Assembly: GCF_000768875.1 (NCBI RefSeq)
Contig: NZ_JRAO01000010.1
Location: 126,759-190,758, forward strand
Length of the DNA: 64,000 bases
Reading direction: 5' to 3'
Source: Porphyromonas sp. COT-239 OH1446
GTDB lineage: Bacteria; Bacteroidota; Bacteroidia; Bacteroidales; Porphyromonadaceae
Part shown: positions 9,690 through 18,111 of the stretch, in pieces
Numbering within the stretch: the stretch's first letter is position 1
Layout of the letters: the number at the start of each line of letters is the position of its first letter
Position numbers and translations under genes: made by a program
The notes under the pieces: model-generated
Databases searched by the model: none
What the model was told of the DNA's origin: nothing
Seen by the model: only the letters and a program-made list of their open reading frames with translations

Positions 9690-10553
9690 ATGTCTACAGA
9701 TCCAAACAAGGGCCCATACCTCCTCGGGCGAACTAACAGACTGGAGCTCCTCCGCCTGGTCTCCATCGGGGCCTACCTCGAGTGGAGCGATGAGGCGGGC
9801 ATCCTATTGCCCAAGCGTTACCTACCCGAGGGCGCAGCCGTTGGCGACACGATCGAGGCCTTCGTCTACCATGACAACGAAGGTCGCCTCATCGCCACAA
9901 CCCTGAGCCCCCTCATCGAAGTGGGGCAAGTGGCCTGCCTTGAGTGCGTCTCAGTAGGCCAGGCGGGGGCTTTCGTCGAGTGGGGCATACACCGAGACTT
10001 ATTCATCCCCTATGCCGAGGGTGCAGCACGTATGCGAGAGGGCTACAGCTATCCGATCTATGCCTACATCGACCAGGTGAGCGGCAAGATCGTTGGCTCG
10101 GCAAAGCTCTCCAAACATATCGGCACGACCATGCCTCGACACAAGCCTGGACAAGAGGTCGAGGCCCTAGTGGTCGAGCGCAACGATGTCGGTTATCGTG
10201 TCGTCGTCGAGGATCAGCACTGGGGCATCCTCTATGAGGACGAATGCCCCCTACCACCACATCGAGGGGCGAAGCTCTCGGCCTATGTCGTACGCCTCAG
10301 AGAGGACGGCAAGCTGGACCTCTCGCTACGCCCCGTGGGCTATCAGAAGATGAACAGCGAGACGACAAAGCTACTCCGACTACTCCGCCAGCACGGTGGA
10401 AGCCTCCCGATCGGAGACAAAAGCCCTGCCGAGGACATCTACCGTCTGACGGGCATGAGCAAGAAGGTATTCAAAATGGCCGTCGGAGCTCTCTACAAGG
10501 AGGCGAAGCTCAAGCGACCTCAACCCCACAGCATCGAGCTCAGCGATCTCTAA
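9690..10553 (+). CDS. CvfB-like S1 RNA-binding protein
   Basis: The 287-residue protein has tandem OB/S1-type modules (LLRLVSIGAYLEWSDEAGI at the N-terminus, then VECVSVGQAGAFVEWG-like repeats) and ends in a winged-helix-like segment (LLRQHGGSLPIGDKSP, MSKKVFKMAVGALYKEAKL). That architecture is the CvfB/YitL family, which binds RNA and affects virulence-gene expression in Firmicutes; its role in Bacteroidetes is unknown. The ATG at 9690 follows the previous stop by one base, so translation is probably coupled. It is the last gene of the forward run that begins at gltX. Confidence 0.85.
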   Translation: MSTDPNKGPYLLGRTNRLELLRLVSIGAYLEWSDEAGILLPKRYLPEGAAVGDTIEAFVYHDNEGRLIATTLSPLIEVGQVACLECVSVGQAGAFVEWGIHRDLFIPYAEGAARMREGYSYPIYAYIDQVSGKIVGSAKLSKHIGTTMPRHKPGQEVEALVVERNDVGYRVVVEDQHWGILYEDECPLPPHRGAKLSAYVVRLREDGKLDLSLRPVGYQKMNSETTKLLRLLRQHGGSLPIGDKSPAEDIYRLTGMSKKVFKMAVGALYKEAKLKRPQPHSIELSDL

Positions 10554-10921
10554 GCCGAGCGACAAAAGAGGAGCAAGCCAAAACCCCTCGGAGCACCTAC
10601 GAATGGGTGGCTTCGAGGGGGCTGTCCTCTAGCCCCCCTCCATCTATCGGACCAAGGTGTCTAGCTCGCTAGAGAGGGGGCGATCAGAAGACTGGGACAA
10701 AGGTAGCGAAGGGGAGGCGAGGGGCTTCGACTTAGATGCACTTAGCCGCATCTAGACACCTCTAGAGGTCTATCGCTTGGCCCCCTCGCTCACGAAGGCT
10801 ACCCCATAAAGCGATCTGCTCCCTGGCTGTGCTGCACGCACAAGCCAGGGAGCAGATCGCTTTCAGATGCTGAGGGCAGAGGGATGCCCCTCATTCCTAT
10901 GGACATCCGCCTCCCAACAGA
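10554..10921. other. Gene-free convergent gap rich in inverted repeats
   Basis: No plausible gene is seen. The gap holds several short hairpin candidates: GAGGGGGCT (10615-10623) against a C-rich arm ending at 10640, TAGATGC/GCATCTA at 10733-10754, a 12-base palindrome ACCTCTAGAGGT at 10758-10769, and the long perfect hairpin listed separately at 10808-10863. It separates the forward S1 gene from the reverse lipoprotein gene. Confidence 0.6.
10808..10863. terminator. Bidirectional hairpin terminator with perfect 21-bp stem
   Basis: Arms 10808-10828 and 10843-10863 are exact inverted repeats of 21 bases (AAAGCGATCTGCTCCCTGGCT-type, A-run at one end and T-run at the other) around a 14-base loop. 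It lies between convergent genes, so it can stop transcripts from both sides. Confidence 0.75.
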
Positions 10922-13198
10922 TTAAGGAGTTGGTACAGGCGGATCCTGCATGAAGAGGCGCACAGATCCTTTGATCCTTGAATCTATAACTTTGCTTTGG
11001 AAGCCTAACCAAACGACATTGGGGGCTACGTTAGCCTCTGGTGCGAAAGATGAAGAGTGAGCCCATCCACAGAACCTCGACGGTTTACTTCCAGTATCAG
11101 AGTCAGCAACAATATACGAGCCAACCTTGCCGTCATGATAATAACGTGGATCTTGGGGGTGATAGGTATCCTCGAATGGGTCATACACACTGCTGGATAA
11201 GGCCCTTCTTTCGAGTAGCCCCCTAGCTGGGAGCTGGATCTCACGAGAGTATTTGATATTGGGGTCTGTTGCATTCCAAAATGCATCTTTGGCGACCGTA
11301 TTCTTCAGATACTTTATGAGATGAATATTAGCCTCATTCTCATCAGAGAAATGGCCAATAATTCGGCCAACCAACCGAGACTTAACTTTAAGATAGGCAG
11401 TCGTAGGGGACTGGGGAGTAAACTCTTTGAAGACGTAACGATAGGCCAGCATGTGACAGTTCTCCCCACCAATCAAGCGCAGTGCATAGACATTACCGTT
11501 ATCTGACCTTATAAATAGACTTCTATATTTAGGTATGAATACATTCTGCTTACCCTTATCTAGGGGCTTCTCAAACTCAATCCCCCAAGGGCCTCCGACT
11601 CTTATAATATCATCCTTGACGGAGACGACCTCAGAGTCTGTTGGAAGCTTCTGCAGTTTTGAGGGAAAGATGCAACTCCAATCTGCTAGGGTAGGAAGAT
11701 AGTACTTCTGACCATCGATAGTGCGCCCCTCCACAGGAGCGGTAGAATAGAAACTGTGGACTTGGGAAGCGTGGAAGAGCTGGTTTCTCGGATTGTCTGT
11801 ACCTCCACTGCGAGGATTGTCATTATCTCCATCGATCATCCACTGACCACTCTCCGATCTAGCCAAATTCTTATCAGCCACATAGTCGAGAGGCAGAAGA
11901 TTATTATTAAAATTCTTACATCTAAGGAATTTTAGCTTCATCGGAACGACCGAGCCAATCTTATCTTGGCCTCTTGACCGACTCAGAAAAGCCTTAAAAC
12001 GCCCCCTATCAGTATTGATGCTTACCGAAGCTTCGACAGCACCTCCTTCAGCAGAGGGAGGTGCATAACCATCAATAGCTGGCATCACCCAAAGATAGTA
12101 CCAAGGGCTCTTACCACCAGGAGGGATCTTATAGGGCTGCTCCTTGTAGCCCCCTCCCGAAGGATCTTTCTCGACAATTCTGAAATATTTCTTCACGTTC
12201 GGAGATTGATTGTACATAGAAATGTGGGTATAATACCCCTCTTTCAATTGCCCTGACACAGCGTTCCGATGCCCTACTTCATTCACCCCAGCATTGATCT
12301 CATCAACCTTGTAAAAGTTATAGTGCCAATCATCCGACATAGTATTAGAATATATCTGTATATCCTTCAATAGCAAATCTTCAGCATACGGGTTCTCCTC
12401 TACCCGCAATCTCAAGAGCATGCCGCTAGGCCTAAATATAAGGCAATTGTTGGAAGAACTTCCAGGGCCATTGTCGATGATCATCTTCTTTAAGGGCTGG
12501 CCACTAGCATGCGTTCCAACGATCTTAAAGCTAAAGGGCCTCTGAAAGACGATGTAAGGAATGTTCGTACGCACGATCTTCTGCCCATTAGGCAAAGTTT
12601 CTGGAGCAGCAATAGTTCCGTAGAATGAATTTGTACTGGGTATAAATTTGTTTGGCATTGTGCTGAAATAACAAACGCTAGGCATTATCGGGTCATTAGT
12701 GGCAGGGTTTGGTTTAAAGATCATGTTGACAAACTTCCTAGCATCCTTGTCCTGGTCATTTCGAGGCACTTCATGAGTGATAATAGCGGAGATTTTCAGA
12801 TTTTTAGCTCCTTTAGGGGTCTTCAAGGTTCCTGAAAAGCGGGCGCGTCCGCCAGGGACGGGCAGCATCCCATTGCCCTGTGGGCCGAGACGCACTGTTC
12901 GGATTTGTTTTCCCCCTCCCGAGGGCAGATCCTCCTCGACATCCCCACGGACGAAGAACCAAGCTGCGATGTTACGGCCAGAAAAGAAAGGCGAGGCAAT
13001 CGTCCCGTCCTCATTCACATACTGATCAAGGCGAGAATTATCCGCAGAGGCAAAGAACTCTACTTGGTGCTCCTCGAGCTCTACCGTCCCCGAGATCTTG
13101 CGGGTTGGGTTAGGGGTAGGTTGGGGCTCATCGCCCTTCTTCTTACACGCAGCGACGAGGCTAAGCATCGCCGCCAGCATGATCACATACTTTTTCAT
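10922..13198 (-). CDS. Large surface lipoprotein, possibly fimbrillin/FISUMP-related
   Basis: A 758-residue lipoprotein: signal peptide and lipobox LSLVAAC with the lipidated Cys at 18, followed by the charged KKKGDEPQPTPNPT linker. I cannot name it with confidence. The central part looks like Ig-like beta domains, and the C-terminal half contains YYLPTLADWSCIFP, like the YxLPTxxEW core of FISUMP-type modules found in Bacteroidetes surface and fimbria-associated proteins. This would fit a cell-surface adhesin or accessory pilin. Base composition is more AT-rich than flanking housekeeping genes. It follows a 62-codon ORF by 41 bases and the two probably share a promoter. Confidence 0.65.
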   Translation of the reverse strand: MKKYVIMLAAMLSLVAACKKKGDEPQPTPNPTRKISGTVELEEHQVEFFASADNSRLDQYVNEDGTIASPFFSGRNIAAWFFVRGDVEEDLPSGGGKQIRTVRLGPQGNGMLPVPGGRARFSGTLKTPKGAKNLKISAIITHEVPRNDQDKDARKFVNMIFKPNPATNDPIMPSVCYFSTMPNKFIPSTNSFYGTIAAPETLPNGQKIVRTNIPYIVFQRPFSFKIVGTHASGQPLKKMIIDNGPGSSSNNCLIFRPSGMLLRLRVEENPYAEDLLLKDIQIYSNTMSDDWHYNFYKVDEINAGVNEVGHRNAVSGQLKEGYYTHISMYNQSPNVKKYFRIVEKDPSGGGYKEQPYKIPPGGKSPWYYLWVMPAIDGYAPPSAEGGAVEASVSINTDRGRFKAFLSRSRGQDKIGSVVPMKLKFLRCKNFNNNLLPLDYVADKNLARSESGQWMIDGDNDNPRSGGTDNPRNQLFHASQVHSFYSTAPVEGRTIDGQKYYLPTLADWSCIFPSKLQKLPTDSEVVSVKDDIIRVGGPWGIEFEKPLDKGKQNVFIPKYRSLFIRSDNGNVYALRLIGGENCHMLAYRYVFKEFTPQSPTTAYLKVKSRLVGRIIGHFSDENEANIHLIKYLKNTVAKDAFWNATDPNIKYSREIQLPARGLLERRALSSSVYDPFEDTYHPQDPRYYHDGKVGSYIVADSDTGSKPSRFCGWAHSSSFAPEANVAPNVVWLGFQSKVIDSRIKGSVRLFMQDPPVPTP

Positions 13199-13239
13199 AG
13201 TCTTAAGTAACTGAGTTTTTTACTGCAAGCGTAGCGAGC

Positions 13240-13428
13240 TTAGAACGTATCTGCCTCGGGATCACTGATCCACTCCTCTCCCTCTACCATATTCTCAAAC
13301 CCAACACACTGGTCTGAAATTTGGTGTGTGGAGTAAGCCTGTAGGAGGGGTAAGACCTTGAGCTCGATGATATCAATCTTAGGAGCAGTATAGTCTATTA
13401 CTTTGCTACGCTCTTTGTTCGTTTCCAT
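13240..13428 (-). CDS. Small protein with Y-x-x-P-x-I-x-x-I-E-L N-terminal motif
   Basis: This 62-residue ORF reads VIDYTAPKIDIIELKVLPLL near its start and is acidic at the end (EGEEWISDPEADTF). Many short Bacteroidetes proteins begin with the same kind of motif (Y--P-I--IEL----LL), are often found beside fimbrillin or lipoprotein genes, and have no known function. A TAnnTTTG box lies about 50 bases upstream, and the lipoprotein gene follows after 41 bases, so I regard it as a real, probably cotranscribed gene. It has no signal peptide. It might be a precursor peptide or a regulator; the sequence does not decide. Confidence 0.6.
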   Translation of the reverse strand: METNKERSKVIDYTAPKIDIIELKVLPLLQAYSTHQISDQCVGFENMVEGEEWISDPEADTF

Positions 13429-13477
13429 AGCTGATGATATTTCATAACTTTATGCAAATTCAGTGTGAACTGACCTC

Positions 13478-13485
13478 CAAAGATA
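13478..13485 (-). promoter_or_regulatory. Candidate -7 element of the small ORF/lipoprotein unit
   Basis: Reverse-strand TATCTTTG matches TAnnTTTG fully, 49 bases before the small ORF start, in an AT-rich stretch (13440-13640). No TTG lies at the standard spacing. Confidence 0.45.
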
Positions 13486-13640
13486 CAATTTTATTTCTCA
13501 CAAAGGAATATTTATCCAACATTCCATTCGAAGCATTAAGCAGCGTTAAGGATAAGCCATAAAAACAAACACAATAAAAATATTCGCTAACATTCCCATC
13601 AACAAACATTAAATATTATAAAGATAAGAGCTTGTAATGA

Positions 13641-13753
13641 GAGGGTAGTAAGATTGCAAGAGAGGCTTAGATAGGATCGACATGGAGGCTTAAGTAGGAG
13701 CTCGAGTGAGCTCCTACTTAAGCCTCTAACGAGAGGATGATAGGATCGCAACA
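13641..13753 (+). repeat. Array A of the 23-bp tandem repeat family, with one inverted unit
   Basis: Four contiguous 23-base units start at 13662, 13685, 13708 and 13731, with a degenerate 21-base unit at 13641. Direct units follow GAGGCTTARRTAGGAKCKCG-like sequence; the unit at 13708 is inverted, so 13685-13703 and 13708-13726 form a perfect 19-bp stem with loop GAGT. The rest of the gap up to 14006 holds no gene that I support; CTCTTTTACT at 13801-13810 recurs inverted at 13892-13901. Confidence 0.9.
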
Positions 13754-13935
13754 GAAGAGCAGGGAAAGGATCGGTAGAGAGCCAACCGAGAGCTCCTCGA
13801 CTCTTTTACTTAGAGCTAGTCGAGATGCTGTCGGGCAGTCCCGTCAAGGGAGCTCGGGGCAGCCGTAAAATGGCTCTCGGCGGAGAGGTACAGTAAAAGA
13901 GGTAGCTTGGGGCGCGAGGATATACGATAATTATT

Positions 13936-13943
13936 TATCTTTG
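13936..13943 (+). promoter_or_regulatory. Candidate -7 element of nfeD/SPFH unit
   Basis: TATCTTTG matches TAnnTTTG; the nearest upstream TTG (13907-13909) is 26 bases away, longer than usual. Transcription would start near 13950. Confidence 0.45.
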
Positions 13944-14006
13944 GGGTATAGATCTATGCTCCTCATCGTGGGACTATATTGTCGTATTACCATTCATGTT
14001 CGGCTT

Positions 14007-14465
14007 ATGTTACTAGACAGTTTGATCGCCACACTCTCCCCCGTAGAGATGTGGCTACTCCTTGGGGTTGTACTCTGTGCCCTAGAGGTGCTCACCCCAG
14101 GCTTCATCCTCGCCTGCTTCGGCGTGGGGGCATTCGTTGCCGTTATCCCTGCATGGCTAGGGTTGGATCTGCTGTGGCAGGTATTAACCTTCTGCCTTGC
14201 GAGCCTTGCTGCGCTCCTACTGCTGCGCCCCTTCCTGCGCAAGCTCAATAGAGGCCGAGAGAAACCCAAGACTGGCGTCGATGCCCTCCTTGGACGGTCG
14301 GTGATCGTCCGTGAGCGCATCGCTGGGGGGCTACAGGCGGGCCTCGTCGCCATCGATGGCGATGTGTGGCAGGCACGCTCCGAGAGTGGCGAGGCTATAG
14401 AGGCTGGCAGCACGGTAGAGATCGTTCGCCAGGAGAGCCTTATCCTCTTCGTCCGCAGGGTCTGA
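14007..14465 (+). CDS. NfeD-like membrane protein
   Basis: A 152-residue short-form NfeD. Three or so hydrophobic segments occupy about residues 12-75 (WLLLGVVLCALEVLTPGFIL, FVAVIPAWLGLDLLW, LTFCLASLAALLLL), followed by a soluble OB-fold domain (LLGRSVIVRERIAGGLQAG to TVEIVRQESLILFV). NfeD proteins act with SPFH proteins in membrane microdomains, and here an SPFH gene follows 60 bases downstream on the same strand, the classic pairing. The ATG at 14007 starts just before the first membrane helix; an earlier in-frame ATG at 13956 would add 17 residues and is possible. The protease domain of long NfeDs is absent. Confidence 0.88.
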   Translation: MLLDSLIATLSPVEMWLLLGVVLCALEVLTPGFILACFGVGAFVAVIPAWLGLDLLWQVLTFCLASLAALLLLRPFLRKLNRGREKPKTGVDALLGRSVIVRERIAGGLQAGLVAIDGDVWQARSESGEAIEAGSTVEIVRQESLILFVRRV

Positions 14466-14525
14466 GGCCTTCTCAGAACAGGAGATTACCGAAACATTCA
14501 GCATCAATTTTAACTTCACACACCA

Positions 14526-15506
14526 ATGAACCCAACTCTTATCATCCTACTGGCCATCGTCCTACTGGCCATCGTGGTCATCAGCAAGTCGCTCAAGATA
14601 GTGCAGCAATCTCAGACCATGATCATCGAGCGTCTAGGTCGCTATTCATCTACACTCGGTTCTGGGGTCAATATCATCATCCCCTTCATCGACAAACCTC
14701 GCCCCATGCGCTGGCGTTTCACCTATCCAGGGCCCAAGGGGGAGGTCTTCGTTCGCTTCTCAGACGTAGATCGCATTGACCTGCGTGAGACAGTGTACGA
14801 CTTTGCCCGTCAGAGTGTAATCACCAGGGACAACGTCGTTACGGAGATCAATGCCATCCTCTACTTCCAAATCGTAGACCCGATGCGTGCCATGTATGAG
14901 ATCCAAAACCTCCCCGATGCGATCGAGAAGCTCACCCAAACCTCGCTGCGTAACGTCATCGGAGAGATGGATCTCGACGAGACACTCACCAGCCGAGACA
15001 CGATCAACAGCAAGCTGCGCACCATCCTCGACGATGCCACGAACAAGTGGGGTGTCAAAGTGAACCGAGTAGAGCTACAGGACATCAATCCCCCTCGAGA
15101 CATCAGAGACGCTATGGAGAAGCAAATGCGTGCAGAGCGAGACAAGCGCGCCCAAATCCTCAACGCCGAGGGGGCTAAGGAGGCTATGATCCGTGAGTCG
15201 GAGGGACGCATGCAGGAGGCAATCAACCAGGCTGAGGGTGCTCGTCAGGCACAAGTCCTAGCAGCCAAGGCTGAGGCTGAGGCCAAACTCCTGACCGCCG
15301 AGGCCGAGGCCGAGGCCATCCGCAAGATCGCCAGTGCCGTCGCAGGCTCGGGCTCTAACCCCAGCCAGTACCTCATCGCCGTTCGCTACCTCGAGACTCT
15401 TAAGGAGATGACCAGTGGCGAGGACAACAAGACCATCTACCTACCCTACGAAGCCAGCGGCGTGCTGAGCTCCCTCGGGGGCATCAAGGAGCTTCTCTCC
15501 AAATAG
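14526..15506 (+). CDS. SPFH/Band 7 (stomatin/QmcA-like) membrane protein
   Basis: A 326-residue protein with one N-terminal membrane segment (LIILLAIVLLAIVVISKSL), a Band 7 domain (IVQQSQTMIIERLGRYSSTL, FIDKPRPMRWRFTYPGP), and a long Ala/Glu-rich coiled coil (GAKEAMIRESEGRMQEAINQ, then AKAEAEAKLLTAEAEAEA). SPFH proteins oligomerise in the membrane and organise or regulate membrane proteases and lipid domains. The adjacent NfeD gene supports a functional pair. A strong hairpin terminator follows the stop. Confidence 0.92.
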   Translation: MNPTLIILLAIVLLAIVVISKSLKIVQQSQTMIIERLGRYSSTLGSGVNIIIPFIDKPRPMRWRFTYPGPKGEVFVRFSDVDRIDLRETVYDFARQSVITRDNVVTEINAILYFQIVDPMRAMYEIQNLPDAIEKLTQTSLRNVIGEMDLDETLTSRDTINSKLRTILDDATNKWGVKVNRVELQDINPPRDIRDAMEKQMRAERDKRAQILNAEGAKEAMIRESEGRMQEAINQAEGARQAQVLAAKAEAEAKLLTAEAEAEAIRKIASAVAGSGSNPSQYLIAVRYLETLKEMTSGEDNKTIYLPYEASGVLSSLGGIKELLSK

Positions 15507-15533
15507 GCCCTCATCATTTAGAGTGCAAAGCAC

Positions 15534-15581
15534 AATTCCCCCTCTGCCCCAGGCTATCAGCCGACGGACAGAGGGGGAATT
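15534..15581 (+). terminator. Rho-independent terminator after the SPFH gene
   Basis: Arms AATTCCCCCTCTG (15534-15546) and its complement (15569-15581) form a perfect 13-bp stem, followed by TGTTTTGTTTT. Confidence 0.85.
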
Positions 15582-15651
15582 TGTTTTGTTTTAGTATCTT
15601 CGCCCTGCGAAGGGGGGCTTCGTAGGCCTGCCCCAAGAGAGCAAGAACAAG

Positions 15652-15969
15652 ATGGAGCAAGAATATCTCAAGATGGAGGAGGATATCCTCTCGATGATCC
15701 GTACAGTGTACGACCCCGAGATCCCAGTGAATATCTATGACCTGGGACTCATATACAGCGTAGATATAGACGACAACAAGTTCGTAACTATTACGATGAC
15801 TCTGACAGCCCCCAACTGTCCAGCTGCCGACTTCATCGTCGAAGACACGAGGATGAAGGTCGAGAGCGTAGACGGGGTAACGGGTGTGGCGATCAACCTG
15901 ACCTTCGAACCAGAGTGGAATAAAGATATGATGAGCGAGGAGGCCCTCCTAGAGCTCGGCTTCCTCTAG
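15652..15969 (+). CDS. DUF59/MIP18-family Fe-S assembly factor (SufT/PaaD-like)
   Basis: A 105-residue single-domain MIP18 protein. The family core is plain: IRTVYDPEIPVNIYDLGLIY, then ITMTLTAPNCPAADFI with the conserved Cys, and VTGVAINLTFEPEW. Relatives help mature Fe-S proteins (SufT, CIA2) or are part of phenylacetate oxygenase assembly (PaaD); without paa genes nearby, the Fe-S role is more likely. Substrates nearby could include HydG and the BFD-like protein, but that is inference only. It starts 70 bases after the preceding terminator and is 24 bases before lpxH. Confidence 0.85.
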   Translation: MEQEYLKMEEDILSMIRTVYDPEIPVNIYDLGLIYSVDIDDNKFVTITMTLTAPNCPAADFIVEDTRMKVESVDGVTGVAINLTFEPEWNKDMMSEEALLELGFL

Positions 15970-15993
15970 CCCTCCGAGACACAACGAGCCACT

Positions 15994-16782
15994 ATGCGCA
16001 GCAAAGTCTACTTCACCAGCGATGCCCACTTGGGCTCGGGCTATCATGCCTACCCCCTAGGGGTGGAGCGTCGGCTCGTTCGCTGGCTCGAACATATTCG
16101 CCCCAGTGCCCAAGCGGTGTACTTTCTAGGGGATATGTTTGACTACTGGTTTGAGTATCGGACTGTAGTGCCGAGGGGCTATGTTCGCTTCCTCGGACAA
16201 ATTGCCCAGATGAGCGACGAGGGGATAGAGATCCACTTCTTTGCGGGCAATCACGACGTTTGGTTCTCGGACTACCTAACTCAGGAGATCGGAGCGGTGA
16301 TTCACCACCGCTCAGAGGTTGTCCAAATCCTGGGCAAAACCTTCCGCCTAGCACACGGGGATGAGGAGTATTGCTCGCTAGCGTGGAAGGATCGGCTTAT
16401 CTATCGCATCTTCCGCAGCCCTGCCTGCCGCCTCCTCTACTCGGCAATACACCCTCGATGGACTGTGGGGCTGGCTATGGCTTGGTCTCTCAAGAGCCGC
16501 CGAGAGGGCCTGCGCAAGCAAACTCTCGGGCGCATTCCCCATGCCTACCACAACGAGTACTTCGATCTCGAGCAGGAGCACCTCGTCCTCGAAGCCAAGC
16601 GTTATGCCCAGGAGAGGCCCGAGATCGACTACTTCCTCTTCGGCCACAGACACCTCATGCTCGACCTCTCTCTCAGAGGCGATCGTCGGGTGATGATCCT
16701 AGGCGATTGGCTGCACTATAACTCCTATGCCTCGTGGGACGGACAGCAGCTCCTGCTCGAGCAGTGGGAGATTGAGCAGTAG
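15994..16782 (+). CDS. lpxH: UDP-2,3-diacylglucosamine diphosphatase
   Basis: Calcineurin-like metallophosphoesterase that hydrolyses UDP-2,3-diacylglucosamine to lipid X in lipid A synthesis, at the cytoplasmic face of the inner membrane. Metal-binding motifs are in order: FTSDAHLG, FLGDMFDYWFEY, FAGNHDVWF, LAHGDEEY and LFGHRHLML. Length (262 residues) fits the Bacteroidetes LpxH group. LpxG/LpxI alternatives have different folds or lengths. Lipid A synthesis is also implied by waaA at 5390. Confidence 0.88.
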   Translation: MRSKVYFTSDAHLGSGYHAYPLGVERRLVRWLEHIRPSAQAVYFLGDMFDYWFEYRTVVPRGYVRFLGQIAQMSDEGIEIHFFAGNHDVWFSDYLTQEIGAVIHHRSEVVQILGKTFRLAHGDEEYCSLAWKDRLIYRIFRSPACRLLYSAIHPRWTVGLAMAWSLKSRREGLRKQTLGRIPHAYHNEYFDLEQEHLVLEAKRYAQERPEIDYFLFGHRHLMLDLSLRGDRRVMILGDWLHYNSYASWDGQQLLLEQWEIEQ

Positions 16783-16824
16783 AGAACTAATCAAAGCAGT
16801 TTATCTATCAACCCTTTAATAGCG

Positions 16825-18063
16825 ATGAGAAATAATAAGTATTACCCCTGGGTCGTCGTTGGCCTACTCTGGGTCGTAGCCCTGCTCAATTACATGGACA
16901 GACAAATGCTCTCGACGATGAAGTCCGCCATGAGTGTAGATATCAAGGAGTTAGAGTCTGGAGAGATGTTTGGCGTGCTGATGGCCGCCTTCATGTGGAT
17001 CTATGGTTTGGCCAGCCCCTTCGCAGGCCTCATTGCAGACCGCATTAACCGCAAGTGGCTCATCGTTGCAAGCCTCTTCGTTTGGTCTACGGTAACTCTG
17101 CTCATGGGTTACACACACGACTTCTCGACCCTCTATGCCCTGCGTATGGTCATGGGTTTCAGCGAGGCGATGTATATCCCTGCAGCACTGGCACTGATCG
17201 CCGACTTCCACTCGGGGCGTAGCCGTTCTCTAGCCATTGGGGTACACATGACGGGGCTCTACGTCGGTCAGGCTTTGGGCGGCTTCGGAGCTCTACTCTC
17301 GGAACAACTGAGCTGGCAGAATACCTTCTTCTACTTCGGGCTCTTCGGTACGCTGTATGCCTTCGTACTCATCTTCCTCCTGCACGAGGTGCCAGGCCGA
17401 GAAGGGCGACAGGGCTCCTCGGCTCGAGCGCAAAGCTCTCTCGGGGGAATGTTCGCTAGCTTCGGGCGCATCTTCAGCTCGCTGCCCTTTTGGGGAATGC
17501 TGCTCTTCTTCACCGCCACTAGCCTGCCAGGCTGGGCTACGAAGAACTGGCTGCCGACCCTCTTCGAGCAGAACCTTGGCATCGAAATGACCCTCGCAGG
17601 CCCTATCTCGACGGCTACGATCGCCCTCTCCTGCTTCATTGGGGTTTTCGTCGGAGGATCGATCAGCGACCGCTGGGCGCAGGTCAATGTCAAGGGGCGT
17701 GTTTATACCTCTGCCATCGGGCTCGGGATGATGATCCCCGCCCTGCTCCTTTTGGGCTTCGGCCATTCGTATGTAACCGTAGTGGGCGGAGGCTTCCTCT
17801 TTGGCTTTGGACTAGGCTTCTTCGATACAAACAATATGCCCATCCTCTGCCAATTCTTCCCCTCTCGCTACCGCTCTACGGCCTATGGGCTGATGAATAT
17901 GAGCGGCGTTATCGCCGGGGGCTATATCACGCAAGCACTGGGCAAGAGCCAGGATACAAACAATCTCGGCTCTGACTTCGCCACCATGGCTGTTGCCATC
18001 GCCATCGTCGTCATCATTCAACTCCTGCTACTACGCCCTCAGACAGACAATATGACCGACTAG
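16825..18063 (+). CDS. MFS transporter, probably sialic acid permease NanT-type
   Basis: A 412-residue major facilitator with about 12 membrane segments; the N-terminus has WVVVGLLWVVALLNYMDRQM, and the loop between helices 2 and 3 is GLIADRINRKW, the MFS signature. The substrate assignment is from context: the N-acetylneuraminate lyase gene follows after 48 bases with the same orientation, as in the nan clusters of Tannerella and Bacteroides, in which an MFS NanT imports Neu5Ac. The SLC17/ACS-like sequence (DRQML) would also fit a hexuronate or other organic-anion permease. Confidence 0.75.
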   Translation: MRNNKYYPWVVVGLLWVVALLNYMDRQMLSTMKSAMSVDIKELESGEMFGVLMAAFMWIYGLASPFAGLIADRINRKWLIVASLFVWSTVTLLMGYTHDFSTLYALRMVMGFSEAMYIPAALALIADFHSGRSRSLAIGVHMTGLYVGQALGGFGALLSEQLSWQNTFFYFGLFGTLYAFVLIFLLHEVPGREGRQGSSARAQSSLGGMFASFGRIFSSLPFWGMLLFFTATSLPGWATKNWLPTLFEQNLGIEMTLAGPISTATIALSCFIGVFVGGSISDRWAQVNVKGRVYTSAIGLGMMIPALLLLGFGHSYVTVVGGGFLFGFGLGFFDTNNMPILCQFFPSRYRSTAYGLMNMSGVIAGGYITQALGKSQDTNNLGSDFATMAVAIAIVVIIQLLLLRPQTDNMTD

Positions 18064-18111
18064 GCCTCTGCACAAGCATCCAAAAACAAACACTAATCAC
18101 TAATTAAGATA

